In this document: positions 56,040 to 64,000 of the stretch, piece after piece | How the letters are laid out: the number at the start of each line of letters is the position of its first letter | How positions within the stretch are numbered: position 1 is the stretch's first letter | NCBI RefSeq assembly: GCF_002855555.1 | Contig: NZ_PKRT01000001.1 | Span: 186,001 to 250,000 of the forward strand | DNA from: Novosphingobium sp. TH158 | Lineage (GTDB): Bacteria; Pseudomonadota; Alphaproteobacteria; Sphingomonadales; Sphingomonadaceae | Length of the DNA stretch: 64,000 bases | Reading direction: 5' to 3' | Program-made: the position numbers and the translations under genes | The notes under the pieces: generated by a model | What the model was told of the DNA's origin: nothing | What the model saw: the letters and a program-made list of their open reading frames with translations, nothing else | Database searches by the model: none

Positions 56040-57158
56040 TTGTTTCAATTTCCTCCCCTGATCCAGTCGATCATCGGATTCCTGCTGCTCATCGGCCCGC
56101 TCGTCGTGCTGCATGAGCTGGGCCACTACCTCGTTGCCCGCTGGCTGGGCGTGAAGAGCGACGTCTTCTCGATCGGTTTCGGCAAGGAGCTGTGGGGCTG
56201 GACCGACAAGCGCGGCACGCGCTGGCGGCTCGCGGCGATCCCGCTGGGCGGCTATGTCCAGTTCGCAGGCGACGGTAACGCCGTCAGCCAGACCGACGAG
56301 GACAAGATCGGGGCCATGAGCGCCGAGGAACGCAGCCATGCCTTTGCCACGCAGCCGCTGTGGAAGCGCGCGCTGATCGTTGCCGCAGGGCCGGTGGCGA
56401 ACATCCTTGTCGCCGTGGTCATCTTTGCCGCGTTCTTCATGGCTTTCGGCAAGATTGCCGCGCCGCCGGTGATCGGTGAATTCGGGGAAAATGCAGCGGC
56501 ACAGGCCGCGGGCCTCAAGCTGGGTGACCGCATTGTCGCCATCGACGGCGCGAAGATCGAGGAATTCCCCGATATCGCCGAACGGGTTGCCCCCTATCCC
56601 GGCCAGGAAGTGACGCTGGTGATCCGGCGCGACGGGCAGGAGTTCGAGCGCAAGGTCCGCCTGCAGGACTTCGTCAAGCGCGACAAGTTCGGCAACGAGA
56701 CGCACATCGGCCTGCTGGGCATCCGCCCGACGACGATCGAGGTGATCGAGGTCGGGCCGGTCAAGGCCGTTGCCCTGGCCTTCGAGGAGAGCTGGGGAAT
56801 CGTCCGCACGCTCACCGTCGGGCTCAAGCAGATCATCACTGGCGAACGATCGCTCGACGAGCTGGGCGGACCGGTGAAAACCGCGAAATTCTCGGGCGAA
56901 CAGCTCAGCCTCGGCTGGCTCAGCTTCGTCTCTTTCATCGGCTTCATTTCGATTAACTTGGCATTCATCAACCTCTTGCCAATTCCCACCCTCGATGGCG
57001 GGCACCTGGCATTCTACGCTGCGGAGGCCGTGCGCCGTCGCCCGGTCGATGCCAAGGGCCAGGAATGGGCGTTCCGCACCGGGCTGGCCTTCGTGCTTGC
57101 CCTTATGCTGTTCGTCACAATCAACGACATCGCTTCGCTGCTGCCGATCGGCAAATAG
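56040..57158 (+). CDS. rseP: Site-2 intramembrane protease RseP
   Basis: A 372-residue zinc metalloprotease of the inner membrane that cleaves anti-sigma factors and signal-peptide remnants. The zinc motif is VVLHELGHYLVAR, and the third ligand is in INLLPIPTLDGGHL. A PDZ-type segment spans the middle (AAGLKLGDRIVAIDGAKIEE). The TTG at 56040, directly after the dxr stop and with GGAG 10 bp upstream, is chosen; an ATG at 55992 would overlap dxr by 47 bp. Confidence 0.94.
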   Translation: MFQFPPLIQSIIGFLLLIGPLVVLHELGHYLVARWLGVKSDVFSIGFGKELWGWTDKRGTRWRLAAIPLGGYVQFAGDGNAVSQTDEDKIGAMSAEERSHAFATQPLWKRALIVAAGPVANILVAVVIFAAFFMAFGKIAAPPVIGEFGENAAAQAAGLKLGDRIVAIDGAKIEEFPDIAERVAPYPGQEVTLVIRRDGQEFERKVRLQDFVKRDKFGNETHIGLLGIRPTTIEVIEVGPVKAVALAFEESWGIVRTLTVGLKQIITGERSLDELGGPVKTAKFSGEQLSLGWLSFVSFIGFISINLAFINLLPIPTLDGGHLAFYAAEAVRRRPVDAKGQEWAFRTGLAFVLALMLFVTINDIASLLPIGK

Positions 57159-57314
57159 CCGGTGGACGGCAGCGGAAAAGCGGGGGCGGGAAGGGACTGA
57201 TTGCTTGATAACCGGCATTTCATCGGGCAGAGGGCTCGCTTGGGATTTAATGGGCTTGCGCTTGCGTCTTGTGCGCCTGACTGCGGCCACAATTGATCGG
57301 AATACGGCGTGTCG

Positions 57315-60161
57315 ATGATGGGACGGACTATGGCATTGAACTCGAATTTCCGTCGCAACTCGACGCGTCTGGCGGCCCTGCTGGCAACCACTGTCCTCGC
57401 CGGACTGCCCGCCGCCGCGATGGCCCAGTCGGCTCCGGCAGCTGCGCCTGCCCCGGCCCCGGCAGCAGCCCCCGCTGCGGCTGAGCCCGCGCCGCAGCTC
57501 GTCCGCTCGCTCGACGTTGCCGGCAACCAGCGTCTCGAACGCGATACCATCCTGTCCTACATCCGTATGCGCCTTGGCCAGCCCTATACCCAGGCCAGCG
57601 CCGACCAGGCCCTGAAGGACCTCTACGCGACCGAGCTGTTCTCCGACGTGCAGGTGCGCAGCGACGGCAACGGCAACGTGGTGATCCAGGTCAAGGAAAA
57701 CCCGGTCATCAACCGCATCATCTACGAGGGCAACAAGCGCCTCAAGGAAGAGAAGCTGGCCCCCGAAGTGAAGCTGGCCCCGCGCCAGATCTTCACCCGT
57801 TCGAAGGTGCGCGCCGACGTTGCCCGCATCATCGAGCTTTACAAGCGCCAGGGCCGCTTCGCCGCGACGGTCGAACCGAAGATGGTCATGCTTGACCAGA
57901 ACCGCGTCGACATCGTTTTCGAAATCAACGAGGGCCCGCGCTCGAAGGTTCGCCAGATCAACATCATCGGCAACGAAAAGTTCGACGATGGCGAGCTGCG
58001 CAGCGAGATGCTGACCAAGCAGAGCCGCACCTGGCGCCTGTTCTCGTCGAAGGACAGCTACGATCCCGATCGCCTGGCCTATGACCAGCAGAAGCTGCGC
58101 CAGTTCTACCTGACGCAGGGCTATGCCGATTTCCGCGTCGTTTCCGCCGTGGCCGAACTGACGCCGGACAAGAAGGACTTCATCATCACCTACGTGGTGG
58201 AAGAAGGCCAGCGCTACAAGTTCGGCGACGTGAAGGTGGAAAGCCAGCTTCGCGACTTCGATGGCGACGTGCTGGCCAAGCAGCTGCCGATGAAGAAGGA
58301 CGACTGGTATAATGCCAAGCTCGTCGAAGACACCATCGACAAGCTGAACCAGACCGCCGGCGCCTTCGGCTATGCCTTCGCCGATGTCGAACCGAACTAT
58401 GACCGCAGCAAGGAAGACCTCACCATGGGGATTACCTTCCGCATTGCGGAAGCGCCCCGCGTCTATGTCGAAAAGGTCGAGATCAACGGCAACACGCTGA
58501 CGCAGGACAAGGTGATCCGTCGCGAATTCCGTCTTTCGGAAGGCGATGCGTTCAACTCGCTGCAGGTCAAGCGTTCGACCAACCGCATCAACTCGCTGGG
58601 CTATTTCCAGGAGAAATTCGAGGTCAAGCAGGAGCAGGGCTCCGCGCCTGACCGCGTGGTGCTGAAGGCCGATATCGAGGAAAAGCCCACCGGCGAACTC
58701 CAGCTTTCGGCCGGTTTCTCCTCGATCGAAAGCTTCATCCTCCAGGCCTCGGTCCAGCAGCGCAACTTCCGCGGCCGCGGCCAGACGGTCGGTGCCTCGG
58801 TCAGCTATTCGCGCTACTCCAAGTCGGCGCAGCTGAGCTTCACCGAGCCTTATGTGTTCGACCGCAACATCTCGTTCGGTGCCGACATCTACCGGCGCGA
58901 TTACAACAACTTCAACTTCTCCGGCCAGGATCGCAACACGCTCTACGGCCAGACGACGACCGGCTTCCAGATGCGCGCGGGCGTGCCGCTCAGCGAATAT
59001 ACCAGCCTGGTCGGCCGCTATACCTTCAACGTCGACAACGTGACGCTGGACGAGAACCAGTTCTACACCGGCGGTGCCTGCGACCCGCTGCTCGCCGGCC
59101 GCTACCTGTGCGACGCCATCGGCAAGCGCACGACCTCAAGCCTCGGCCTGACCTGGATCTACGACACGCTGGACAACCGCGTACGCCCCAGCCGTGGCCA
59201 CACCGTTTCGCTTACCGGTGAATTCGCCGGCCTTGGCGGCTCGGTGAAATATGCCCGCTTCTCGCTGAATGCTGCCAAGTACTGGCCGCTGGGCAAGGGC
59301 TGGATCTTCTCGGTCTCGGGCGAAGGCGGCATCATCAAGGGGCTGAACAACGGCGGCGACGTGCGCCTGACCGACCGCTTCTACCTCGGCGAACCGCAGA
59401 TCCGCGGCTTCGACATCCGCGGTGTCGGCCCGCGCGTGCTGCGCAAGCCCTATGTCGATACGCCCGGTATCTTCACCTCGGGCAGCTATTGCTACGTGCC
59501 CGAAGTGCCCGCGACCTCGACCACTGCGGCGATCCCGGCAGTTCGCACGGCGGCCAATTCGATCAAGGACTGCGCCGAGAACCAGACCTTCCTCGAAGCG
59601 GGCGGCGTTACCGGCGATCGCGATACCTGGCAGGACGACGCCATCGGCGGCCGGTACTACTACCTTGGCCGCATGGAGCTGGAAATCCCGCTGGGCTCGG
59701 GTGCACGCGAAATGGGCATCCGTCCGTCGATCTTCCTCGACGCTGGCGCGGTCTGGTCGATCCGCAGCCCGCAGCTGACCGATACGGCTGACCTCAATGG
59801 CGATGGCGTGATCGACAACCCGACCGGGCAGGTGTTCATCGCCTCGCGCGATCCGCAGTCGGGCCTGCCGCTCTACACCGTCACCTGCAACGGCACGCCG
59901 ACCACCTCGGGCAGCGCCACGGCGCCCAGCCTGCCGAGCACCTGCACCGGCACGGGCGATGGCGTGATCGCGCTGGGCAGCAACACCGCGTTCAAGGAAT
60001 TCTTCCTTGGCAATTCGTGGAAGCCGCGCGTCGCCATCGGCATCGGCTTCAACTGGAACTCGCCGTTCGGTCCGTTCCGCCTCGATTTCGCCAAGACCCT
60101 GCTCAAGCAGCCGGGCGACGATACCAAGTCCTTCACTTTCAACGTAGGAACCCAATTCTGA
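57315..60161 (+). CDS. bamA: Outer membrane protein assembly factor BamA
   Basis: Omp85-family insertase of about 948 residues, longer than most BamA proteins. A signal peptide (ending PAAAMA) is followed by an Ala/Pro-rich linker, five POTRA domains (about residues 60-410), and the beta-barrel ending in the terminal Phe of FNVGTQF. The lid-loop motif IRGF is in QIRGFDIRGVGPR. Three surface loops are enlarged and each contains two Cys. The start is ambiguous between GTG 57309, ATG 57315 and ATG 57318. The stop overlaps the skp start (TGATG). Confidence 0.95.
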   Translation: MMGRTMALNSNFRRNSTRLAALLATTVLAGLPAAAMAQSAPAAAPAPAPAAAPAAAEPAPQLVRSLDVAGNQRLERDTILSYIRMRLGQPYTQASADQALKDLYATELFSDVQVRSDGNGNVVIQVKENPVINRIIYEGNKRLKEEKLAPEVKLAPRQIFTRSKVRADVARIIELYKRQGRFAATVEPKMVMLDQNRVDIVFEINEGPRSKVRQINIIGNEKFDDGELRSEMLTKQSRTWRLFSSKDSYDPDRLAYDQQKLRQFYLTQGYADFRVVSAVAELTPDKKDFIITYVVEEGQRYKFGDVKVESQLRDFDGDVLAKQLPMKKDDWYNAKLVEDTIDKLNQTAGAFGYAFADVEPNYDRSKEDLTMGITFRIAEAPRVYVEKVEINGNTLTQDKVIRREFRLSEGDAFNSLQVKRSTNRINSLGYFQEKFEVKQEQGSAPDRVVLKADIEEKPTGELQLSAGFSSIESFILQASVQQRNFRGRGQTVGASVSYSRYSKSAQLSFTEPYVFDRNISFGADIYRRDYNNFNFSGQDRNTLYGQTTTGFQMRAGVPLSEYTSLVGRYTFNVDNVTLDENQFYTGGACDPLLAGRYLCDAIGKRTTSSLGLTWIYDTLDNRVRPSRGHTVSLTGEFAGLGGSVKYARFSLNAAKYWPLGKGWIFSVSGEGGIIKGLNNGGDVRLTDRFYLGEPQIRGFDIRGVGPRVLRKPYVDTPGIFTSGSYCYVPEVPATSTTAAIPAVRTAANSIKDCAENQTFLEAGGVTGDRDTWQDDAIGGRYYYLGRMELEIPLGSGAREMGIRPSIFLDAGAVWSIRSPQLTDTADLNGDGVIDNPTGQVFIASRDPQSGLPLYTVTCNGTPTTSGSATAPSLPSTCTGTGDGVIALGSNTAFKEFFLGNSWKPRVAIGIGFNWNSPFGPFRLDFAKTLLKQPGDDTKSFTFNVGTQF

Positions 60162-60907
60162 TGAAGACCACTCTCAAGGCTCTCGCGCTTGCTTCGCCTG
60201 CCGCGCTGCTGCTGGCGGCTCCTGCGCAGGCGCAGGTTGCCGGCATCGCCACTGCCAACCCGACCGTCGCGGTTGGCCGGACCAAGGCCTTTGCTGCGGC
60301 GAACCAGAAGATCGACACGAATTACAAGTCGGCGTTCGAACAGATCGACGCGCGTCGCAAGTCGGCCCAGGGGATCATCCAGCCGCTGCTCGCCCAGCTT
60401 GATACCAACAAGGACAAGAAGGTCGACGATGCCGAACTGGAAGCGGCAAACAAGGCCAACAATCCGGTGCTGAAGCAGATCGACGATGCCGAGAAGGCCG
60501 CCCAGGCTGATATAAGCCGCCTCAGCTCGCCCGTCGTGCGTTCGCAGGCCTATGCCATCGAACAGCTGCTGGCGCAGTACAAGGCCGCGCAGGACCGCGT
60601 GGTTGCCGCGCGTCGCGTGTCGGTGATCCTGACGCCGGATTCGTTCATCTATGCGCCGCCGGAAGCAGACCTGACCCAGGCCATTGCCGCGGAACTCGAT
60701 ACGCTTGTGCCGAACCCGTCGATCGATGCCCCGACTACCTGGGCTCCCCAGCAGCAGACGCTCGAACTGCAGCAGCAGCTTGGTCGTCTCATGCAGATCG
60801 ACATGAGCCGTGCCGCCCAGGCTGCGCAGGCCCAGGGCGCCAATGCCCAGGCTCCGGCGGCCCAGCCGGCCGCCAATGCCAAGCCGAAGAAGCCTTCGGG
60901 CCGCTAA
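60161..60907 (+). CDS. skp: OmpH/Skp-family periplasmic chaperone with EF-hand-like loop
   Basis: A 248-residue exported protein with a signal peptide (residues 1-24). The helical arms include [20 protein letters not shown] and RAYAIEQ-like [20 protein letters not shown], and the C-terminal strand [17 protein letters not shown]. Residues 81-92, [12 protein letters not shown], match a canonical EF-hand loop. The C-terminus is an Ala/Gln/Pro-rich tail ending in Lys/Arg. It would escort outer-membrane proteins to BamA. It is longer than typical Skp (about 160-180). Confidence 0.88.
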   Translation: MKTTLKALALASPAALLLAAPAQAQVAGIATANPTVAVGRTKAFAAANQKIDTNYKSAFEQIDARRKSAQGIIQPLLAQLDTNKDKKVDDAELEAANKANNPVLKQIDDAEKAAQADISRLSSPVVRSQAYAIEQLLAQYKAAQDRVVAARRVSVILTPDSFIYAPPEADLTQAIAAELDTLVPNPSIDAPTTWAPQQQTLELQQQLGRLMQIDMSRAAQAAQAQGANAQAPAAQPAANAKPKKPSGR

Positions 60908-60928
60908 GAGCCAGCACGGGGGCAGGGC

Positions 60929-61399
60929 ATGAGCGAGGAAACCGGCACCGCCGTTGAGGCGAAGTCGATGGACATCACCGGCATTCTCGCGGCCCTGCCG
61001 CATCGGTATCCGATGCTGCTGGTCGACCGCGTGGTCAGCCTCGTCCCCGACGGGCAGATCCACGCGGTGAAGGCGGTCAGCTTCAACGAGGGCTTTTTCC
61101 AGGGCCACTTTCCGGGCCGCCCGATCATGCCGGGCGTGCTGCAGATCGAGGCGCTGGCCCAGGCTGCCGGCATCCTCGCCATCGAAACGCTCGGCCTCGC
61201 CGGAACCGGCAAGCTGGTCTATTTCATGGCGATCGAGGATGCCAAGTTCCGCGCTCCGGTGGAACCGGGCGTCCTGCTGAACCTGGAAGCGGGCTTCGTC
61301 CAGAAGCGCGCCCGCGTCTGCAAGTTCTGGGGCAAGGCCTCGGTGGACGGCAAGGTGACCTGCGAGGTGAACTTCACGGCGATGATCGCCGGTTCCTGA
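60929..61399 (+). CDS. fabZ: 3-Hydroxyacyl-ACP dehydratase FabZ
   Basis: Hot-dog fold dehydratase of fatty acid elongation, 156 residues. The catalytic His and Glu are in [33 protein letters not shown] is the N-terminal signature. It directly follows skp; the lpxD gene that separates them in most Gram-negative bacteria is not present. Confidence 0.97.
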   Translation: MSEETGTAVEAKSMDITGILAALPHRYPMLLVDRVVSLVPDGQIHAVKAVSFNEGFFQGHFPGRPIMPGVLQIEALAQAAGILAIETLGLAGTGKLVYFMAIEDAKFRAPVEPGVLLNLEAGFVQKRARVCKFWGKASVDGKVTCEVNFTAMIAGS

Positions 61400-61434
61400 C
61401 GGGTGCGGCAAGGGCGTCCGTCCTTGCCTTGCTA

Positions 61435-61509
61435 TTCCGCCCCGCTCCCCCGGCCCGACCACCCGACAGTATACCCTATGGGTGGTCGGGCCGGGGGAGC
61501 GGGACGGAA
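61435..61509. repeat. Long perfect hairpin between fabZ and rpmE
   Basis: The 24-bp arm at 61441-61464 is the exact reverse complement of 61480-61503, around the 15-nt loop gacagtataccctat. After one mismatch, five more base pairs extend the stem to 61435-61509. No T-tract follows. Arms begin cccgctcccccgg and end ccgggggagcggg. Confidence 0.85.
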
Positions 61510-61610
61510 CAGAAACCAGCCGAAAGGCTGGACAAACAGGCGCAGCATGGCTATGCGCGCGCCTTCCATTTCAGGCCGGTCGGAACCGGCCATAGCGAAA
61601 GTGTGAGACT

Positions 61611-61835
61611 ATGAAGGCCGATGTCCATCCCGACTATCACATGATCAAGGTGCAGATGACCGACGGCACCGTGTTCGAAACCCGCTCCACCTGGGGCAAG
61701 GAAGGCGACACGCTGGTACTGGAAATCGATCCCACCTCGCACCCGGCGTGGACCGGCGGTACGCGCCAGCTGGACACCGGCGGCCGCGTTGCCCAGTTCA
61801 ACAAGCGCTTCGGCGGGCTTACGCTCAAGAAGTAA
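61611..61835 (+). CDS. rpmE: 50S ribosomal protein L31, zinc-free type
   Basis: A 74-residue L31 that begins [19 protein letters not shown] and has [20 protein letters not shown]. No CxxC pair is present, so it is the zinc-independent (C-minus) form. A clear terminator follows, so it is the end of its transcript. Confidence 0.95.
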   Translation: MKADVHPDYHMIKVQMTDGTVFETRSTWGKEGDTLVLEIDPTSHPAWTGGTRQLDTGGRVAQFNKRFGGLTLKK

Positions 61836-61859
61836 GTTGGCCCCGCAAGGGAAAAGCAA

Positions 61860-61886
61860 AAGGGCGGCCGATTGGTCGCCCTTTTT
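61860..61886 (+). terminator. Intrinsic terminator of rpmE
   Basis: Stem aagggcg/cgccctt with an inner cc/gg extension (61860-61883) is followed by a T-run ending at 61886. Confidence 0.85.
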
Positions 61887-61917
61887 CGTTGCTGTTAGCG
61901 AATCTGCCCCGGCGGGC

Positions 61918-62268
61918 TTACCATTCGTCCTGCATGGCGATCTGGTCCATCCAGTCCTGCCGGTCGCGGGTGAGGGGGCGCAGGAATTCGATACCCGCCG
62001 CGCCGTCGCGCGTCCAGCGCACGATGCCATCCACCGGCTTGCCGCGTCCCAGGCTGATCGAGACGATCCCGCCGGTCCGAACCCAGTCCGCTTCCGAACG
62101 GATCGCGCAGCCGAGCGTCGATATGTCGCGCAGACGGGCGCCTTCGCGCTTGCCGTCCACGCTGGTGATGCTGGCGATTGCGCGCACCTTGCTGCGCGCC
62201 GCCTTGCGTTCGACGAAAGCGCGGCTCGAAGCCGACTTGCCCCTGGTTGCCGTTGCCCGTGTTGCCAT
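61918..62268 (-). CDS. PilZ-domain protein
   Basis: A 116-residue protein. The N-terminal basic part (VERKAARSKVRAIASI) supplies the Arg-rich motif, though it is less clear than in the PilZ protein at 12837. LRDISTLGCAIRSE matches the (D/N)xSxxG motif with Leu-Gly, and GIVRWTRDGAAGIEFL is the late barrel strand. It may bind c-di-GMP. ATG 62268 is used; 62286 is an alternative. Confidence 0.75.
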   Translation of the reverse strand: MATRATATRGKSASSRAFVERKAARSKVRAIASITSVDGKREGARLRDISTLGCAIRSEADWVRTGGIVSISLGRGKPVDGIVRWTRDGAAGIEFLRPLTRDRQDWMDQIAMQDEW

Positions 62269-62342
62269 AGCGCGTGATCCGGTCACCCGGAATTCCCCAT
62301 AGTTTCACGCTCAGGGCTAGCGAACACCGGTAAACAAGCGGT

Positions 62343-63083
62343 TTATTGACCGAAGGTGAAGTCCGGCAGTTCATGGAACGCGCGGCGCAGCGCTTCGCCC
62401 CAGCCAGCGGAGACGGCGCGGAAATAGGGATCGTCCGCCGTGATGCGGCGCTGGTGCAGCGGCTCGAACTTGTCACGCTCGATAACCAGCAGGTCGAGCG
62501 GCAGACCCACCGAGAGGTTGGCCTTGATCGTCGAATCGAAGCTGACCATCAGCAGCTTCACCGCATCCTCGAAGCTCATGTCGCTTGAATAGCCGCGCAC
62601 CAGGATCGGGCGTCCGTACTTGGTCTCGCCGATCTGGAAATAGGGCGTGTCGAAACTCGCCTCGATGAAATTGCCTTCTGGGTAGATCAGGAACAGGCGC
62701 GGCTCCATGCCGGCGATCTGGCCCGCCACGATGATCGAGGCGTGGAACATGTCGGTGCTGGCCTGTCCGCTCTCCGCCTTCTGCGCGACGATAGTATCAT
62801 TGAGCAGCTTGCCAACCTGGGTTGCCACCTGGAACATGGTCGGCGCTTCGAGCAGCGAATTGTGCCGTTCCGATGGGGCCTTGTTGCGCTCTTCCAGCTG
62901 GCTGATCACCGATTGCGTGGTGGCAAGGTTGCCGGCGGTCATCACCGCGATCACGCGCTCGCCAGGGACCGACCACTGGAACATCTTGCGGAAGGTGGAA
63001 ACGTTGTCGATGCCCGCATTGGTGCGGGTGTCGCTCATCATCACCAGCCCCTTGTCGAGCAGCATTCCCACGCAATAGGTCAC
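62343..63083 (-). CDS. Anbu-type proteasome-related peptidase
   Basis: A 246-residue Ntn-hydrolase of the Anbu (ancestral beta-subunit) family. Removal of Met would expose Thr2 in MTYCVGMLLDKGLVMMSD. The remaining core includes SDTRTNAGIDNVSTFRKMF and RVIAVMTAGNLATTQSVISQ. It stands in the conserved Anbu-transglutaminase-alpha-E gene cluster. Its natural substrates and peptidase activity are not established. Confidence 0.92.
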   Translation of the reverse strand: MTYCVGMLLDKGLVMMSDTRTNAGIDNVSTFRKMFQWSVPGERVIAVMTAGNLATTQSVISQLEERNKAPSERHNSLLEAPTMFQVATQVGKLLNDTIVAQKAESGQASTDMFHASIIVAGQIAGMEPRLFLIYPEGNFIEASFDTPYFQIGETKYGRPILVRGYSSDMSFEDAVKLLMVSFDSTIKANLSVGLPLDLLVIERDKFEPLHQRRITADDPYFRAVSAGWGEALRRAFHELPDFTFGQ

Positions 63084-63106
63084 GGCAATTCCCCTTCGCC
63101 TGCCGC

Positions 63107-63922
63107 TTACTGTTCGGCGATCTGCTGTTCAACCGCCAGGCTCACCGCCAGGGCGGCTTCTCCCGCGCCGAAGGATATGCCGGTGATCGGCGCTGCCTCG
63201 CGATAGTCGCAGCCGCTGGCGACGCGGACATAGCGGGCATCGGGGGAGATGCCGTTGGACACGTCGAAGCCCACCCAGCCCAGCCCATCCACGTGGGCCT
63301 CTGCCCAGCCGTGGCCCGCCTCCTGGTCGATGCGGTCATCCATCATCAGGTAGCCGCTGACATAGCGGGCCGGCACCCCCAGCGCGCGGGCGCAGCCGAT
63401 GAAGATGTGGGCGTGGTCCTGGCAGACGCCGCGGCCGGCGGAAAAGGCTTCTTCCGCGCTGGTCGTCACGTCGGTGTGGCCGATTTCATAGCGCACCGCC
63501 TGCAAGACCGCGCCGGACAATTCATGGAGCATGGCGAGGCGGTCTGCCTTGCCCCCCTGAAGCGATCCGGCCAGCGCCCGCATCCGCGCGCCTGGGCGGG
63601 TGAGGGCGGTCTGCTGCTGGAAAAGCCACAGCGGCACGTGGCCGGTATGCGGCCCTAGCACGCCCGCCCGGTCAACCGTTTCGACAAGGCCCGCGCAGGT
63701 AATCGACAGGACGCTTGCCCCCGGCTCGATGGAAACCAGCGCGGTGTGGTTGTGATTATGGTCGTCGTACTCCGACTCGACGCGGGCACCTTCAAGCACC
63801 ATCGACCAGTCCAGCACTTGCTGGCCGTGGGTTGGCTTGGGCCGCAGCCGCAGGCGCTGCAGGCCGTGCGCCACGGGTTGGCTGTAAAGGTAGCGGGTGG
63901 TGTGCCGTATCGCGAGGCGCAT
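63107..63922 (-). CDS. Transglutaminase-like cysteine protease family protein
   Basis: A 271-residue protein with an N-terminal bacterial transglutaminase-like beta domain (LAIRHTTRYLYSQPVAHGLQ) and a catalytic core. Cys is in SAGRGVCQDHAHIFIGCARA, His in GHGWAEAHVDGLGW and Asp in GFDVSNGISPD. It belongs to the same cluster as Anbu and the alpha-E protein. The start ATG overlaps the upstream gene stop by ATGA. Confidence 0.92.
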   Translation of the reverse strand: MRLAIRHTTRYLYSQPVAHGLQRLRLRPKPTHGQQVLDWSMVLEGARVESEYDDHNHNHTALVSIEPGASVLSITCAGLVETVDRAGVLGPHTGHVPLWLFQQQTALTRPGARMRALAGSLQGGKADRLAMLHELSGAVLQAVRYEIGHTDVTTSAEEAFSAGRGVCQDHAHIFIGCARALGVPARYVSGYLMMDDRIDQEAGHGWAEAHVDGLGWVGFDVSNGISPDARYVRVASGCDYREAAPITGISFGAGEAALAVSLAVEQQIAEQ

Positions 63923-64000
63923 CAGTCGGTGAACCTGTAATCGGCGGCGATGGCATCGGCCGCCTGCCGGTTGCGGGCGATGAAATCGGCGATGAATTCG
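63922..64000 (-). CDS. Alpha-E domain protein, C-terminal fragment (window edge)
   Basis: Only the last 25 residues are in the window, EFIADFIARNRQAADAIAAD followed by YRFTD. This ending and the position before a transglutaminase and Anbu fit the alpha-E (DUF403) family. The 5' part lies beyond base 64000. Confidence 0.7.
   Translation of the reverse strand, partial: EFIADFIARNRQAADAIAADYRFTD

Overview
The window is a gene-dense, GC-rich chromosomal segment whose gene content and order point to an alphaproteobacterium of the Sphingomonadales (Novosphingobium/Erythrobacter-like). The evidence is: SciP (DUF1153), a GTA-type 3TM holin, an NDUFS4-like complex I subunit, a small SRP RNA, and the run pyrH-frr-uppS-cdsA-dxr-rseP-bamA-skp-fabZ with no lpxD between skp and fabZ. 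The last point fits sphingomonads, which carry glycosphingolipids in place of lipopolysaccharide. This assignment rests on recognition by eye; no search was run.

Layout. 1-3217: proline catabolism (putA, cut by the window edge) and its divergent Lrp-type regulator. 3218-9240: an accessory island ending exactly at the 3' end of a tRNA-Pro gene. It holds a HigBA-type toxin-antitoxin pair with a perfect operator palindrome, a two-domain DNA-binding protein whose gene carries 12-bp iterons, a translationally coupled trio (large serine recombinase, RepB/ParB-like protein, second RepB/ParB-like protein), a cluster of three stem-loops, and an orphan HigA-like regulator with the same operator core. 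9241-16083: two tRNAs, a polysaccharide deacetylase-like protein, a sensor kinase with an apparently degenerate ATPase domain, an Lrp regulator, a PilZ protein, accB-accC, a small lipoprotein and a holin. 16244-20183: a Baeyer-Villiger monooxygenase and a Rieske oxygenase alpha subunit followed by a convergent TetR regulator. 20246-23507: tRNA-Pro(GGG) and yajC-secD-secF.

23520-31806: a glycosyltransferase coupled to an S24-type repressor, a divergent DUF6456 gene, an ABC-F ATPase, a D-amino acid transaminase-like enzyme, a PepSY-like protein with a PhoP/PhoQ-like two-component pair, and a DUF2059 protein. 31833-36001: chorismate mutase, long-chain polyprenyl diphosphate synthase, and an arsenic operon (arsR-arsI-arsC-acr3) with a clear operator. 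36168-46943: sciP, hrpB, NDUFS4-like gene, SRP RNA, dnaX-ybaB, lon, HU, a lipoprotein and an rRNA 2'-O-methyltransferase. 47091-48814: tRNA-Tyr and the phosphatidylethanolamine pathway (psd-pssA). 49412-61835: translation and envelope biogenesis (rpsB-tsf, pyrH-frr-uppS-cdsA-dxr-rseP-bamA-skp-fabZ, rpmE). 61918-64000: a PilZ protein and the conserved Anbu-transglutaminase-alpha-E cluster, cut by the window edge.

The most unusual material is the 6-kb island. A site-specific recombinase and two different ParB/RepB-fold proteins are made from one mRNA with overlapping start and stop codons, next to iteron-like DNA and TA modules. This looks like a small self-maintaining element that combines integration with partition-type proteins. 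Secondary points are a canonical EF-hand loop in the Skp-like chaperone, cysteine pairs in BamA surface loops, a very long perfect hairpin before rpmE, and a shared operator-like element upstream of the holin and of the S24/DUF6456 genes.
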